64,000 nt of DNA from JABAQJ01 sp046327745 (GTDB lineage: Bacteria; Gemmatimonadota; Gemmatimonadetes; Gemmatimonadales; Gemmatimonadaceae), in the NCBI GenBank assembly GCA_046327745.1, contig JAXLXV010000027.1:28241-92240 (forward strand). Direction: 5' to 3'. A model generated the notes under the pieces. It did not search any database and was not told the DNA's origin. It saw nothing but the letters and a program-made list of their open reading frames with translations. The translations under genes were made by a program, and so were the position numbers. Of the stretch, positions 46,437 through 54,280 are shown one piece after another. Numbering within the stretch: the stretch's first letter is position 1; each line of letters opens with the position of its first letter.

Positions 46437-47261
46437 CTACCAGCCGCGGAACTTCATCAGCACGGACGGAACCGTCTGCAGCATGATCTTGACGTCCGTC
46501 CAAAAGCTCTGGCTGCGAAGGTACTGCAAGTCCCAATTCACCTTGCCCCGCACGTCTTCCAGGCACGCGTCGTACTTCTGGTTGATCTGGGCCAACCCGG
46601 TCAGCCCTGGCTTGACCCGATGGCGGAATTGATACTCGGCGATGTCGTCTCGAAGTCGGGCCACGATGCTCGGACGCTCAGGGCGCGGACCAACGACATT
46701 CATGTCGCCACGGATGACGTTCCAGAACTGGGGCACTTCATCGATTCGGAACTTCCTCAGGTATTTGCCGATCGTTGTAACGCGCGGATCGTTCTCTTGC
46801 GCCCACACCGCGCCGGATTTTCGTTCGGCGTCGACGCGCATCGTGCGAAATTTGTAGATCGTAAATACCTGACCGCCAAGATCTTCCTGCCGCCGCTCCC
46901 GTAGTGCCAGGGTCTCCCTCCAGCGCCGATCCATCCCCACGCGCGTCTGCGCGTAAAAAATGGGTCCACGGGATGACATCTTGATCAAAACGCCGACCAG
47001 AATGCAGACGGGCGCCGAGACCACGAGAGCCGTGACAGCCGCCGACACATTCAGCGCGCGACTGAGTGTTTCGTTTCGCTCGCGTGGAAAGACTTGCTCA
47101 ACGGACAGAATCCGATCAGCCGTCTTGGCGAGATCCACCGAACGAGGACGCTCGATGATGCGCGCGCCCTCCCCCGTGTCCGACCGACGCGTTGAACGGC
47201 CGGCCGGCGACGTGACTCGGGTACTTGGACCATCGACGTACTGCGGCAACGATGACTCCAT
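46437..47261 (-). CDS. Initiating sugar-phosphate transferase (WbaP/PglC/ExoY family)
   Basis: A 274-residue protein from the ATG at 47261; a 301-residue version overlapping the export gene is less likely. One membrane segment (residues ~75-95) precedes the catalytic domain: SSRGPIFYAQTRVG, FTIYKFRTMRVDAE, DPRVTTIGKYLRKFRIDEVPQ, NVVGPRPERP and KPGLTGLAQ. These are the conserved blocks of bacterial phosphoglycosyltransferases that load the first sugar-1-phosphate on undecaprenyl phosphate. The K-F-R-T-M and R-x3-DE-P-Q residues are intact. Single-helix short form. It starts the repeat unit of the locus. Confidence 0.9.
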   Translation of the reverse strand: MESSLPQYVDGPSTRVTSPAGRSTRRSDTGEGARIIERPRSVDLAKTADRILSVEQVFPRERNETLSRALNVSAAVTALVVSAPVCILVGVLIKMSSRGPIFYAQTRVGMDRRWRETLALRERRQEDLGGQVFTIYKFRTMRVDAERKSGAVWAQENDPRVTTIGKYLRKFRIDEVPQFWNVIRGDMNVVGPRPERPSIVARLRDDIAEYQFRHRVKPGLTGLAQINQKYDACLEDVRGKVNWDLQYLRSQSFWTDVKIMLQTVPSVLMKFRGW

Positions 47262-47296
47262 TCGTTGTCGGGGTGGCGCGGTATTAACGCGAACTC

Positions 47297-48124
47297 TTAG
47301 GGCGTTTGGACGGTTCCGGAAGTTCCCGGACGCCGACCCCAACGAAGGATGAAATAGAATCCGATCAGGGCCGACACCAACTGCAGCGTCTGCAAGATCG
47401 ATGTGCCTTTCTTTTGGTCGGGGATGTAGATCTCGTCGCCGTCACGGAGCGACATGTCCCCAACCGTGCGATTGGATCGCACGGCCTCCTGAAATTCCTT
47501 CGCGTCGATCACCGTTTTGCCGGATCGCCGCACCGTGGTCTTGTTAAAGTCTGACGTCCCGCCAGGTCCACCCGTCGCCATGATCACGTCGGTGATCGCT
47601 TGATCCACCGGCACCGTCATGAAGCCGCCGCGGCCGACGGAGCCGAGCAGTGCCAGGCGGAGCAGTGGGGTCGCATTCAGGTCGGGCTTCTTGACGTACT
47701 TTCCGACTTCTTTGGTGAGGTGATCCTTTAACTCCGAATCCAGCACGCCGGCCAGCGAAATGTCGGGCAGATTCGGCAGCTGCAACATGCGGTCGCCGCG
47801 CACCGTAAACGTATCAGAGAACAGGGAGTCGCCCAGCAACTGCACCAGGATACGATCTCCCGGGACGAAGTCGCCGTTCTTCAACCTCATCCGGATGGCG
47901 CTAGCGTCGCCAATCATCTTGTCGCGCGTCTTCGAATCCGGTGCCACTTGGGCAGCGTTTTCTGCGGACTTGGCGATCTGCTCGAGCTCGGCACGAGTGG
48001 CCTGACGGCGCTGCTCCCCAAGGGACGCCTGCGCCCACACTGGCGAGCTCAATGTTGAGCAAAGAATCGCTGCTACGGCGACCCGCTCAACCGTACGTGG
48101 AATTTGGAGTCTTAGAGGGCTCAT
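47297..48124 (-). CDS. Polysaccharide export protein (OPX/Wza-like)
   Basis: A 275-residue protein with a Sec signal peptide (hydrophobic VAVAAILCSTLSSPVWAQA, cleavage after AQA), not a lipoprotein. An alpha-helical stretch (residues ~35-80) precedes the poly-export block (FVPGDRILVQLLGD...FTVRGDRMLQLPNLPDISL), then an SLBB-like part (GGFMTVPVDQAITDVIMATGG). A C-terminal hydrophobic helix (LQLVSALIGFYFILRW) is predicted, where Wza forms the outer-membrane pore. It is shorter than Wza and has one SLBB. Operon with the initiating transferase (35 bp gap). Confidence 0.87.
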   Translation of the reverse strand: MSPLRLQIPRTVERVAVAAILCSTLSSPVWAQASLGEQRRQATRAELEQIAKSAENAAQVAPDSKTRDKMIGDASAIRMRLKNGDFVPGDRILVQLLGDSLFSDTFTVRGDRMLQLPNLPDISLAGVLDSELKDHLTKEVGKYVKKPDLNATPLLRLALLGSVGRGGFMTVPVDQAITDVIMATGGPGGTSDFNKTTVRRSGKTVIDAKEFQEAVRSNRTVGDMSLRDGDEIYIPDQKKGTSILQTLQLVSALIGFYFILRWGRRPGTSGTVQTP

Positions 48125-48303
48125 GATGGCGAGTCAGCAATGCACTGATCGTGCTAAGGACGCGTTTCTACTTGGCTTCGTCAAATCTAGTCACACGAAT
48201 GACTTCGGTATCGTGACTTTCCACACATCTCGGGCTTTCGAAGTGAACGTGTGGTGTGTAGGCAACAAAACAACATCTTCTCGATTGCCGTCCAACGATC
48301 CCA

Positions 48304-48319
48304 TGCAACACCTGCTCCG
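48304..48319 (-). promoter_or_regulatory. Sigma-54-like promoter for the export/initiating-transferase operon
   Basis: On the minus strand, CGGAGCAGGTGTTGCA: GG-N10-GC spacing with a perfect -12 TTGCA and a weak -24. About 180 bp upstream of the export gene start. It shares CGG, CAGGT and GTTGCA with the element at 38624. Confidence 0.4.
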
Positions 48320-48481
48320 CTGGGGACCGAAAAACAGCCGCACACGACTTGAGAACTCGGTCTGCTTCCCTCCAACATGATGCCGTCGCCTGATTTATCG
48401 ACCGGTGCACAAATTCCGAGGGCAAGAGCAGTCATGCGGCACTCGGCGCGCGGCGCGCGTCTTCAGCCGACCAGAGCTCGA

Positions 48482-48605
48482 TTTCGCCCGGTTTGAGGGC
48501 GAAACCTGAGCGGTGCGATGCGCAAGGTGTGGCGACCACGCCTCACGCCACACATCTGAGGCAAAGTTAATTTACGCTAAATTGTTGCTGCTAAAGCAAT
48601 TAGCG
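48482..48605 (+). ncRNA. Candidate structured leader RNA: three consecutive hairpins
   Basis: H1 at 48482-48504 has an 8-base perfect stem TTTCGCCC/GGGCGAAA with a 7-nt loop. H2 at 48527-48553 has an 8-base perfect stem GTGTGGCG/CGCCACAC with an 11-nt loop. H3 at 48575-48605 has a nine-pair stem CGCTA(A)ATTG/CAATTAGCG with one bulged A and a 12-nt loop. Centres are ~47-50 nt apart, ending 47 nt before the receiver-protein start. No known riboswitch consensus is matched. It could also be operator DNA, since inverted repeats alone cannot show transcription. Confidence 0.35.
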
Positions 48606-48652
48606 GTACTTGCATGGCCCGCACGAGTTCTGCAAGCTGTGTTCGTGGAAAT

Positions 48653-49657
48653 ATGCGCCTTGTCACCCCTCCCACGGCCACTCCTGCAAGTGCCCAACGG
48701 GCTCCGATGGTAGATATCGAACGCGACTCACCGCCACCGCTTGTCCTGCTCGCAAACGATCAGGAGTGGTCGGCACGGTCGCTGGAGAGCATCCTCGGGC
48801 CGCACGGCTTCGCGTCGGTACGTGCGTATACTGGCCGTCAGGCGTTGGATCTGGCGCGGCGCACTCGCCCGGACGTGATCATTGTGGATGCGGGGCTTCC
48901 CGATATCGCCGGCGTTGAGCTCTGCCAGCGATTCCGCGACGATCCCGAATTCCCCGCCAGCACGCCGATCGTCGTCACTACGGCGGGACCGGCCTCACGA
49001 GCGCAGCGACTCGAGGCATATCGCGCGGGTGCCTGGGAATTCTTCAGTCAACCGCTCGATTCCGAGGCGCTCCTCCTTCGACTGGCCGTGTACGTGAAGG
49101 CCAAGCGCGAGATCGACCGCTCACGTGAGGAGAGCCTGCTGGACACCGCGACTGGGCTGTACAATGTGCGCGGTCTCGCACGGCGCGCTCGGGAAATTGG
49201 TGCCGATGCCACGCGACGTCATTCCCCGTTGGCGTGTGTGGCCATCATGACGATCCCTGAGGCCAATGACGCATCGCTAGGTGAGGATGTGGATCCGGTG
49301 GTGACCGAGCACCTGAGCGAGATTTGTCGCCGCACCGCACGTTCGTCAGACGTCGTTGGACGCCTTGGGCGCTCAGAGTTTGCGATCATCGCGCCGGCCA
49401 CCGACGACAAGGGAGCAGTGCGTCTAGTCGAGCGCCTGCGAGAAATGGTGGAGACCATTCCGCTGTCCGTAGACGGAGCGCCGCGCCAATTGCGAGTGCG
49501 GGCCGGATATTGCGCGGTGGCCGATTTCGCCCAGGCATCGGTCGACGCCGTCGAGCTGCTGTTGCGTGCGGCGACCGCTCTCCGCCATGGTCGAAGCGGC
49601 GAGCAGTCACGAACCATCACCGCCTTCGAGGAAGTGCCGCTGCGTTTCGTGCAGTAG
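48653..49657 (+). CDS. Response regulator: receiver domain plus degenerate GGDEF domain
   Basis: A 334-residue protein from the ATG at 48653 (GTGGAA just upstream); in-frame ATGs at 48614 and 48707 are alternatives. Residues ~28-150 form a receiver: LVLLANDQEWSARSLESIL, PDVIIVDAGLPDIAGVELC (phospho-Asp) and IVVTTAGPA. The second acidic position reads ANDQE instead of DDD, so phosphorylation may be altered. The second half is a GGDEF fold whose signature is RLGRSEFAI instead of R-GGDEF, so cyclase activity is unlikely. It may bind c-di-GMP or GTP, or act as a scaffold. It lies among exopolysaccharide genes, so it likely tunes their output. Ends at a clear terminator. Confidence 0.75.
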   Translation: MRLVTPPTATPASAQRAPMVDIERDSPPPLVLLANDQEWSARSLESILGPHGFASVRAYTGRQALDLARRTRPDVIIVDAGLPDIAGVELCQRFRDDPEFPASTPIVVTTAGPASRAQRLEAYRAGAWEFFSQPLDSEALLLRLAVYVKAKREIDRSREESLLDTATGLYNVRGLARRAREIGADATRRHSPLACVAIMTIPEANDASLGEDVDPVVTEHLSEICRRTARSSDVVGRLGRSEFAIIAPATDDKGAVRLVERLREMVETIPLSVDGAPRQLRVRAGYCAVADFAQASVDAVELLLRAATALRHGRSGEQSRTITAFEEVPLRFVQ

Positions 49658-49679
49658 GGCAGACTCCTTGTGTTGTTGG

Positions 49680-49712
49680 GAACGCTCGGCTGCGCCGGGC
49701 GTTCTTTTTTTC
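49680..49712 (+). terminator. Intrinsic terminator of the receiver/GGDEF gene
   Basis: Stem GAACGCTCGGC/GCCGGGCGTTC (11 pairs with one G-T wobble), followed by a run of seven or more T. Starts 23 bp after the stop. Confidence 0.85.
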
Positions 49713-49852
49713 TTTGATCCGGCACTGACTCACGGTGCGCTGAATTTCAACAGGTACCAGCGGCATACGTGGGACATGAGGTGCATCCACGCTTACTGCG
49801 AGGGCCGTTTAACGCATCCCGCGTTGGGTTCGCGGAGGCGGTTGCCCCAACG

Positions 49853-49890
49853 AACAACGGCGCGCCGGGATCCCCGACGCGCCGCTTGTT
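49853..49890 (-). terminator. Probable terminator of the Wzc-like gene
   Basis: Stem CGGCGCG/CGCGCCG flanked by AACAA/TTGTT arms, 20 bp beyond the stop. The tail on the minus strand is TTGTTCGTT, weaker than a T-run, so termination may be partial. Confidence 0.55.
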
Positions 49891-49909
49891 CGAATTCTTA
49901 CCGTGGTGC

Positions 49910-52366
49910 CTAACGTTTCGACTTGGACTTCCCGTTCTCCTTGCCATTGCTTCCCGCGGTGATCAACCCCGGTCCAGTCTCTGGCATGGCGGCTTCGTAG
50001 CCTTCCAGGTAGGAGTAATACCGGAACTGCGGGTTGGCACCCATGTCGTTCAGGATTGCCCCCAGCAGGCGGACGGGCATGCGATCCATCACGTTCAGCT
50101 TGGCTTGAGCCAGGCGCCGATCTGTTTCGCCGGTCCGCAGCACCAACACCATGGCGCCGGTGGCCGCGCCCAAGGCGTACGCATCGATACCAGCGCCTAA
50201 CGGTGCCGTATCCACGAGGATCGCGTCGAACTGGTTCCGGAGGTCACGGATCAGCTGCTGCATGGCGTCGGACGCCAGCATTTCGGGTCCGTGTTGACGA
50301 CGCGCGCCGCCAGGCACGAGGAAGAGATTCGGGTTCGTGGTCGGGCGCACAATCTCCGACAACGACGCCTCGCCAGCCAAGTAGTCGAGCAGGCCGGGGG
50401 ATTGGTCGCATTCCATGCCCTGGATGGTATGGAGTGATCCACGACGAATATCCCCGTCGATCAGGACAGTACGGTATCCACCATCAGAGAGCGCCGTCGC
50501 GAGGTTCGCCGACACAAAGGACTTGCCGTCGCCCGGCCCAGGCGAGGAAATCGTCAGCTGCACCGGCCCGATCCCTTCGTAAGCTGCGCGAATCGTCAGC
50601 GACAAGGAACGGAAGGACTCGACCATCTGCGTCTGGTTATGCAGGCGCGCGGTCGGATTCTTAACCGCCTTGAGGAGCGTCGGCACCGCTCCCACGACAT
50701 CGAGCCCAAGCTCATTCGTGGCCTGCTCGGGGTACCGGAATCGCTTGTCCATCCGGTCCAGCAGCAGGGCGAGTCCCAACCCAATACCGACTGACGCGGC
50801 CAGGGCTACTAGGAAGATCGAAACAGCGGTGTCGGTGGACGGACGACGCGGAGCGACGGCCGAGTCGAGAATGGCAACGTCGGGCTGTGTGGTGAGGTCA
50901 GCTAGGCGCGCGGCCACGGCGCGCGTCTGCAGGTCGCCGACAATCGTGTTGGCAATGTCCACGTCGCGCTTCCGGCGGCCTTCCTCGATCTGCCGGGCCG
51001 GAATCTGCTTCAGCTCAACCCCAGCACCATCGATACGGCGCTTCATCTCCTGTTCCTGGGCCTGCACCTGGGCAATTGAGACTTCCATTTGTTGCGGGAT
51101 CGTCTCGGATTCCAGGACGTGGATCTTGTCCTTTAGCTCTTTCACCAGGCGGAATTCATCGGTGTACGTCTGCTGCAACACCTTCAACTGCTGCTGCTTT
51201 GTGAGCAGGTCCGTCACCGCCAACGCCAGATTCGTGTTGCTCTGAAGCAACGCCGGTACGGACCGGATGTCTTCGACTTTGTAGCGTCCGCTGTCCGACT
51301 TGGCATCTTCTTTCATCGCCACGGCCGCCTCGACGTCACGGCGAACGCCGTCGTAGTTGGCCTTGTCCTGGAAGAACGCATTCAGCACCGGGTTCATCGT
51401 GATGCTGATGCCTGGCGCCAATGGCGTGTTCTCCGTCGGCAGCGTGATCGTGTTGATCTTGAACGACTCGTACGCGATCTCCGCCGATTCGAGCTGCTGC
51501 TTGGCCTGCTTCAGCTGTTCTTCGACGGTATTCGACGCCGCGGTCAGGTTTTCCTTCTTGAGGCGGCCCGCTTGGTCCACGAACACGTGGACAAGCGTGT
51601 TAAGCGTCGTGGCCAAGAGACCGGGGGCATCACCATTCAGCTGCAGAGTCATCAGGTTGCTCTGCGGCATCAAATTCACCTGAAGCGTCTTGGCTAGGTC
51701 GAGCGATGCTTCGCGGGGCGTTTCGACGTCGAACTCATAAGCACGTCCGCGGCGAAGGACGTCTGCCGCAGGCTGCCACAGGAAGCCGACGGCCCGTCCG
51801 ATCGAGTCACCGACCGCGCCTCGCTCAACGACACGCTCCTGCGCCTTTCGGTCATCCGCCAATCGAATGAGCTGGTAGGACTTTCCAGCGCCGTCGACCT
51901 TTAACCGGTAACCAGCCGCGCGGAGCGAGTCCGAAGGGAGCAGATTGCGGAAAACGAGCGTATCGGCGGGATCCTTTGGCGTCACGTACAACGCCAGCTT
52001 TGAGACGACGTCGTCCAGGACCAGGTAGCTCTTTGCGAGTTCCGGCCAAGCCAAGTCTGAGGAGATCAGCCCGGGCGCAACGATTGGCCCGTTCTTGCCA
52101 CCATTCTGTGCAATCCAGATGGTCGCATTCACGCCGTACTTCGGCTTGACGAACTGGGTGACCGCGAAGCCAACCGCCGCACCCACCGCCACAATGGCCA
52201 AAATGAGCCAGCGGTAGCGCTTAATGGCGGAAACCGATCGCTGGATCTGTTCGCCGACGTTGAAGGAGGCCTGGGGTGGCGCCGCCCCCCAACTCTGCAG
52301 CGACGGCAGCGCCTCGTGTCGGGGAGCCACCGGACCGGGAGAAGACGGGACGATGTTAGCGGACAT
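49910..52366 (-). CDS. wzc: Polysaccharide co-polymerase/tyrosine autokinase (Wzc-like)
   Basis: An 818-residue fusion. Residues ~30-110 hold the Wzz-type N-terminus with a membrane segment (WLILAIVAVGAAVGFAV). A long periplasmic coiled region (~270-500) follows, then a second membrane segment (AVSIFLVALAASVGIGLGLAL). The C-terminal BY-kinase domain has Walker A SSPGPGDGKSFVSANLA (Lys ~615), Walker A' LIDGDIRRGS and Walker B ILVDTAP. A Tyr-rich tail (RYYSYLEGYE) is the probable autophosphorylation site; a Lys/Ser-rich end follows. Such proteins control chain length and export with the Wza-like partner. A sigma-54-like element lies ~95 bp upstream. The stop is CGT-TAG within CGTTAGGC. Confidence 0.9.
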   Translation of the reverse strand: MSANIVPSSPGPVAPRHEALPSLQSWGAAPPQASFNVGEQIQRSVSAIKRYRWLILAIVAVGAAVGFAVTQFVKPKYGVNATIWIAQNGGKNGPIVAPGLISSDLAWPELAKSYLVLDDVVSKLALYVTPKDPADTLVFRNLLPSDSLRAAGYRLKVDGAGKSYQLIRLADDRKAQERVVERGAVGDSIGRAVGFLWQPAADVLRRGRAYEFDVETPREASLDLAKTLQVNLMPQSNLMTLQLNGDAPGLLATTLNTLVHVFVDQAGRLKKENLTAASNTVEEQLKQAKQQLESAEIAYESFKINTITLPTENTPLAPGISITMNPVLNAFFQDKANYDGVRRDVEAAVAMKEDAKSDSGRYKVEDIRSVPALLQSNTNLALAVTDLLTKQQQLKVLQQTYTDEFRLVKELKDKIHVLESETIPQQMEVSIAQVQAQEQEMKRRIDGAGVELKQIPARQIEEGRRKRDVDIANTIVGDLQTRAVAARLADLTTQPDVAILDSAVAPRRPSTDTAVSIFLVALAASVGIGLGLALLLDRMDKRFRYPEQATNELGLDVVGAVPTLLKAVKNPTARLHNQTQMVESFRSLSLTIRAAYEGIGPVQLTISSPGPGDGKSFVSANLATALSDGGYRTVLIDGDIRRGSLHTIQGMECDQSPGLLDYLAGEASLSEIVRPTTNPNLFLVPGGARRQHGPEMLASDAMQQLIRDLRNQFDAILVDTAPLGAGIDAYALGAATGAMVLVLRTGETDRRLAQAKLNVMDRMPVRLLGAILNDMGANPQFRYYSYLEGYEAAMPETGPGLITAGSNGKENGKSKSKR

Positions 52367-52471
52367 GTGATGCCTGGAAGACGTTGAGTACGACCATACC
52401 TAGACGATTACCACGCAAAAAGGGCGCGCATGCTGTGATACGTAACGCAATTCCGTTCGGAGCGTCTTTTT

Positions 52472-52487
52472 AGCAATTCTGGGCCCA
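52472..52487 (-). promoter_or_regulatory. Sigma-54-like promoter of the Wzc-like gene
   Basis: On the minus strand TGGGCCCAGAATTGCT: TGG at -24, GG-N10-GC spacing and a perfect TTGCT at -12. It is the best of the three such elements and predicts a transcript start about 95 bp before the gene. The sigma-54 activator is encoded divergently next to it. Confidence 0.5.
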
Positions 52488-52497
52488 CTAAAGTGGG
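52484..52497. repeat. Inverted repeat CCCACT-AA-AGTGGG
   Basis: Perfect 6-base arms, 2-base spacer, overlapping the upstream edge of the sigma-54-like -24 element. Possible regulator site. Position over the promoter would suit a repressor better than an upstream activator. Confidence 0.4.
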
Positions 52498-52756
52498 AGA
52501 GTTCGAAGCTGTCGCGGAGCTACTATCTGTAGTCGCGTGACAACAGACATGTAGTGAATTGGCCACACAGTCCGCCGATTCCCGACTCGAACACGCCTCA
52601 CTTTTTCGATTTTCAGCGATATTTCGGCTTCACGAGCTGCTGTTTCTGTCCGGCGCTGTGGATCGCGCCCTGTAGGACGTTGGCATCATTTCTTCTACGA
52701 AGTCCGTTCCTAGTCCCTCGGAAACAGAGTTCTATTCTCCGGTTGGAGCGCCAGAC

Positions 52757-54280
52757 ATGGCAAGTGGCACTGTGGTCCAAGACGAAGATCGACCGAAGGA
52801 AGCCGGTGAGTCGCGCGATCCGCTGTCTATATCGCCTGACGTCAAAGCTAGTCTGAATATTTTAATAGTCGACGACGATCGGACGCTGCGCGAAGGGTGC
52901 GCGAGTGTCCTGCAAATGGACGGCTACAACGTCACGACCTTGGGTCGAGGCGATGAAGCGATCGACCTGGTTAAGCGTCGGCGCTTCGACATCATCTTGG
53001 TGGATCTGTACATGACCCCGGTTTCGGGGATGGAGATCCTCAAGGCGACGATGGAGTCCAGCAAGGACACGATTGTCGTGGTCATGACCGGCAACCCAAG
53101 CGTCACCACCAGCATTGAAGCGCTCCGCGCCGGTGCATGGGACTACCTGCCGAAGCCGTTCTCCGCGACGCACCTGCAGGTACTAGTTGGGCGAGCCTCC
53201 CACGCCGTGATGGTGGCGAGAGAGACCCGAGATCTCCGTGTTCAGCTCCTGAAGCAGACCGGCAACTCGGACAAGCTCACCCTGCTGGGTGTGTCTCCGG
53301 CGTTCAGGAAAGCGGTCGACCTGGCTCGGAAGGTGGCGAGCACAGATGCGTCCGTCATGATCATGGGCGAGAGCGGGACCGGCAAAGAACTGATTGCTCA
53401 GTTCATTCATCAGTACAGCCGCCGCGCCAGCCGTTCCATGGTGCCGATCAACTGCGCAGCGCTGCCGGAGGGACTGCTGGAGAGTGAGTTGTTTGGGCAT
53501 CGGAAGGGTGCGTTCACTGGCGCCGAGCGCGACAAGCCCGGTCTGCTGGAAATCGCCAACGGGGGGACACTGTTCCTGGATGAGCTGACGGAAATGTCAC
53601 TCCCGCTGCAGGCCAAACTTCTTCGCGTCCTACAAGACGGCGTCGTGCGCCGGGTGGGGTCAGAGAAAGAAGACGCGATCGTGGACGTGCGCTTCATCTC
53701 GGCGACCAATCGAAATCCCCAAGATTGCGTGACTAAGGGGACCCTTCGCGAAGACCTGATGTATCGCCTTCGCGTTGTGCCCATCAACCTGCCGCCGTTG
53801 CGAAAGCGACAGGAAGACATCCCGCTGCTGGCGAATCATTTCCTGACGCACTTTTGGGAGCGTCACCGCGGGGCCAACGAACCGACGCCGAAGATTTCTG
53901 ACGGCGCCATCGAGTTCCTGCGCACTCGCCCGTGGCGTGGCAACGTCCGCGAACTGCAGAACGTCATTGAGCAGCTCACGGTGCTTACCGAACCCGGCCA
54001 TGTGATTACGGCTGAGGACGTGCCGATTTACGACGATGGGACGACCGAAGTTCCTACGACCGGGCTTCCCGCCAACGTGTTGGCCGACAGCTTCCACGTC
54101 GCCAAGGACAAGCTGATCGCCCACTTCGAAAAAGAGTACCTCTCGCAGCTCATTTCCCGAGCTGGTTCCAACATGTCCAAGGCGGCACGCTTGGCGAACA
54201 TCGACCGAACGACGCTGTACCGGTTGATGGACAAACATGGGTTCCGCCGAGAGGAGATGATGGGTACGTTCGAGGAGTGA
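52757..54280 (+). CDS. Sigma-54-dependent response regulator (NtrC family)
   Basis: A 507-residue protein. The receiver domain begins at residue ~33 (LNILIVDDDRTLREG) with phospho-Asp83 in IILVDLYMTP. The AAA+ domain has Walker A GESGTGKE (residues 204-211) and the sigma-54-contacting GAFTGA at 251-256, then Walker B GGTLFLDEL. A Fis-type HTH (SNMSKAARLANIDRTTLYRLM) closes the protein. All hallmark residues for ATP-driven opening of sigma-54 promoters are present. GGAGCG lies before the ATG. The histidine kinase gene is coupled by a GTGA overlap. With sigma-54-like elements before the export, Wzc-like and plus-strand operons, it is the likely activator of the locus. Confidence 0.9.
   Translation: MASGTVVQDEDRPKEAGESRDPLSISPDVKASLNILIVDDDRTLREGCASVLQMDGYNVTTLGRGDEAIDLVKRRRFDIILVDLYMTPVSGMEILKATMESSKDTIVVVMTGNPSVTTSIEALRAGAWDYLPKPFSATHLQVLVGRASHAVMVARETRDLRVQLLKQTGNSDKLTLLGVSPAFRKAVDLARKVASTDASVMIMGESGTGKELIAQFIHQYSRRASRSMVPINCAALPEGLLESELFGHRKGAFTGAERDKPGLLEIANGGTLFLDELTEMSLPLQAKLLRVLQDGVVRRVGSEKEDAIVDVRFISATNRNPQDCVTKGTLREDLMYRLRVVPINLPPLRKRQEDIPLLANHFLTHFWERHRGANEPTPKISDGAIEFLRTRPWRGNVRELQNVIEQLTVLTEPGHVITAEDVPIYDDGTTEVPTTGLPANVLADSFHVAKDKLIAHFEKEYLSQLISRAGSNMSKAARLANIDRTTLYRLMDKHGFRREEMMGTFEE

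Larger units (their letters stand above)
48125..48652 (+). other. Divergent intergenic region with regulatory elements and hairpins
   Basis: About 530 bp between the divergent export gene and the receiver protein. It holds a sigma-54-like element (48304-48319, minus) and three consecutive hairpins (48482-48605), listed separately. The rest is AT-richer than the surroundings and shows no credible gene. Confidence 0.5.
52367..52756 (+). other. Divergent regulatory region between the Wzc-like and NtrC-like genes
   Basis: About 390 bp, AT-rich in places. It contains the sigma-54-like element at 52472-52487 (minus) and the overlapping inverted repeat at 52484-52497. No credible gene. A promoter for the plus-strand regulator gene was not identified. 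Confidence 0.5.

Noticed and set aside
48123..48435. Short frames in the divergent region beside the export gene
   Set aside because: They lie in AT-richer DNA with regulatory features and show no coding bias.
48482..48605. GEMM-type c-di-GMP riboswitch
   Set aside because: The conserved GEMM core (such as CACGCACAGGGCAAACC and GCAAAGCC) is not present; only generic hairpins are.
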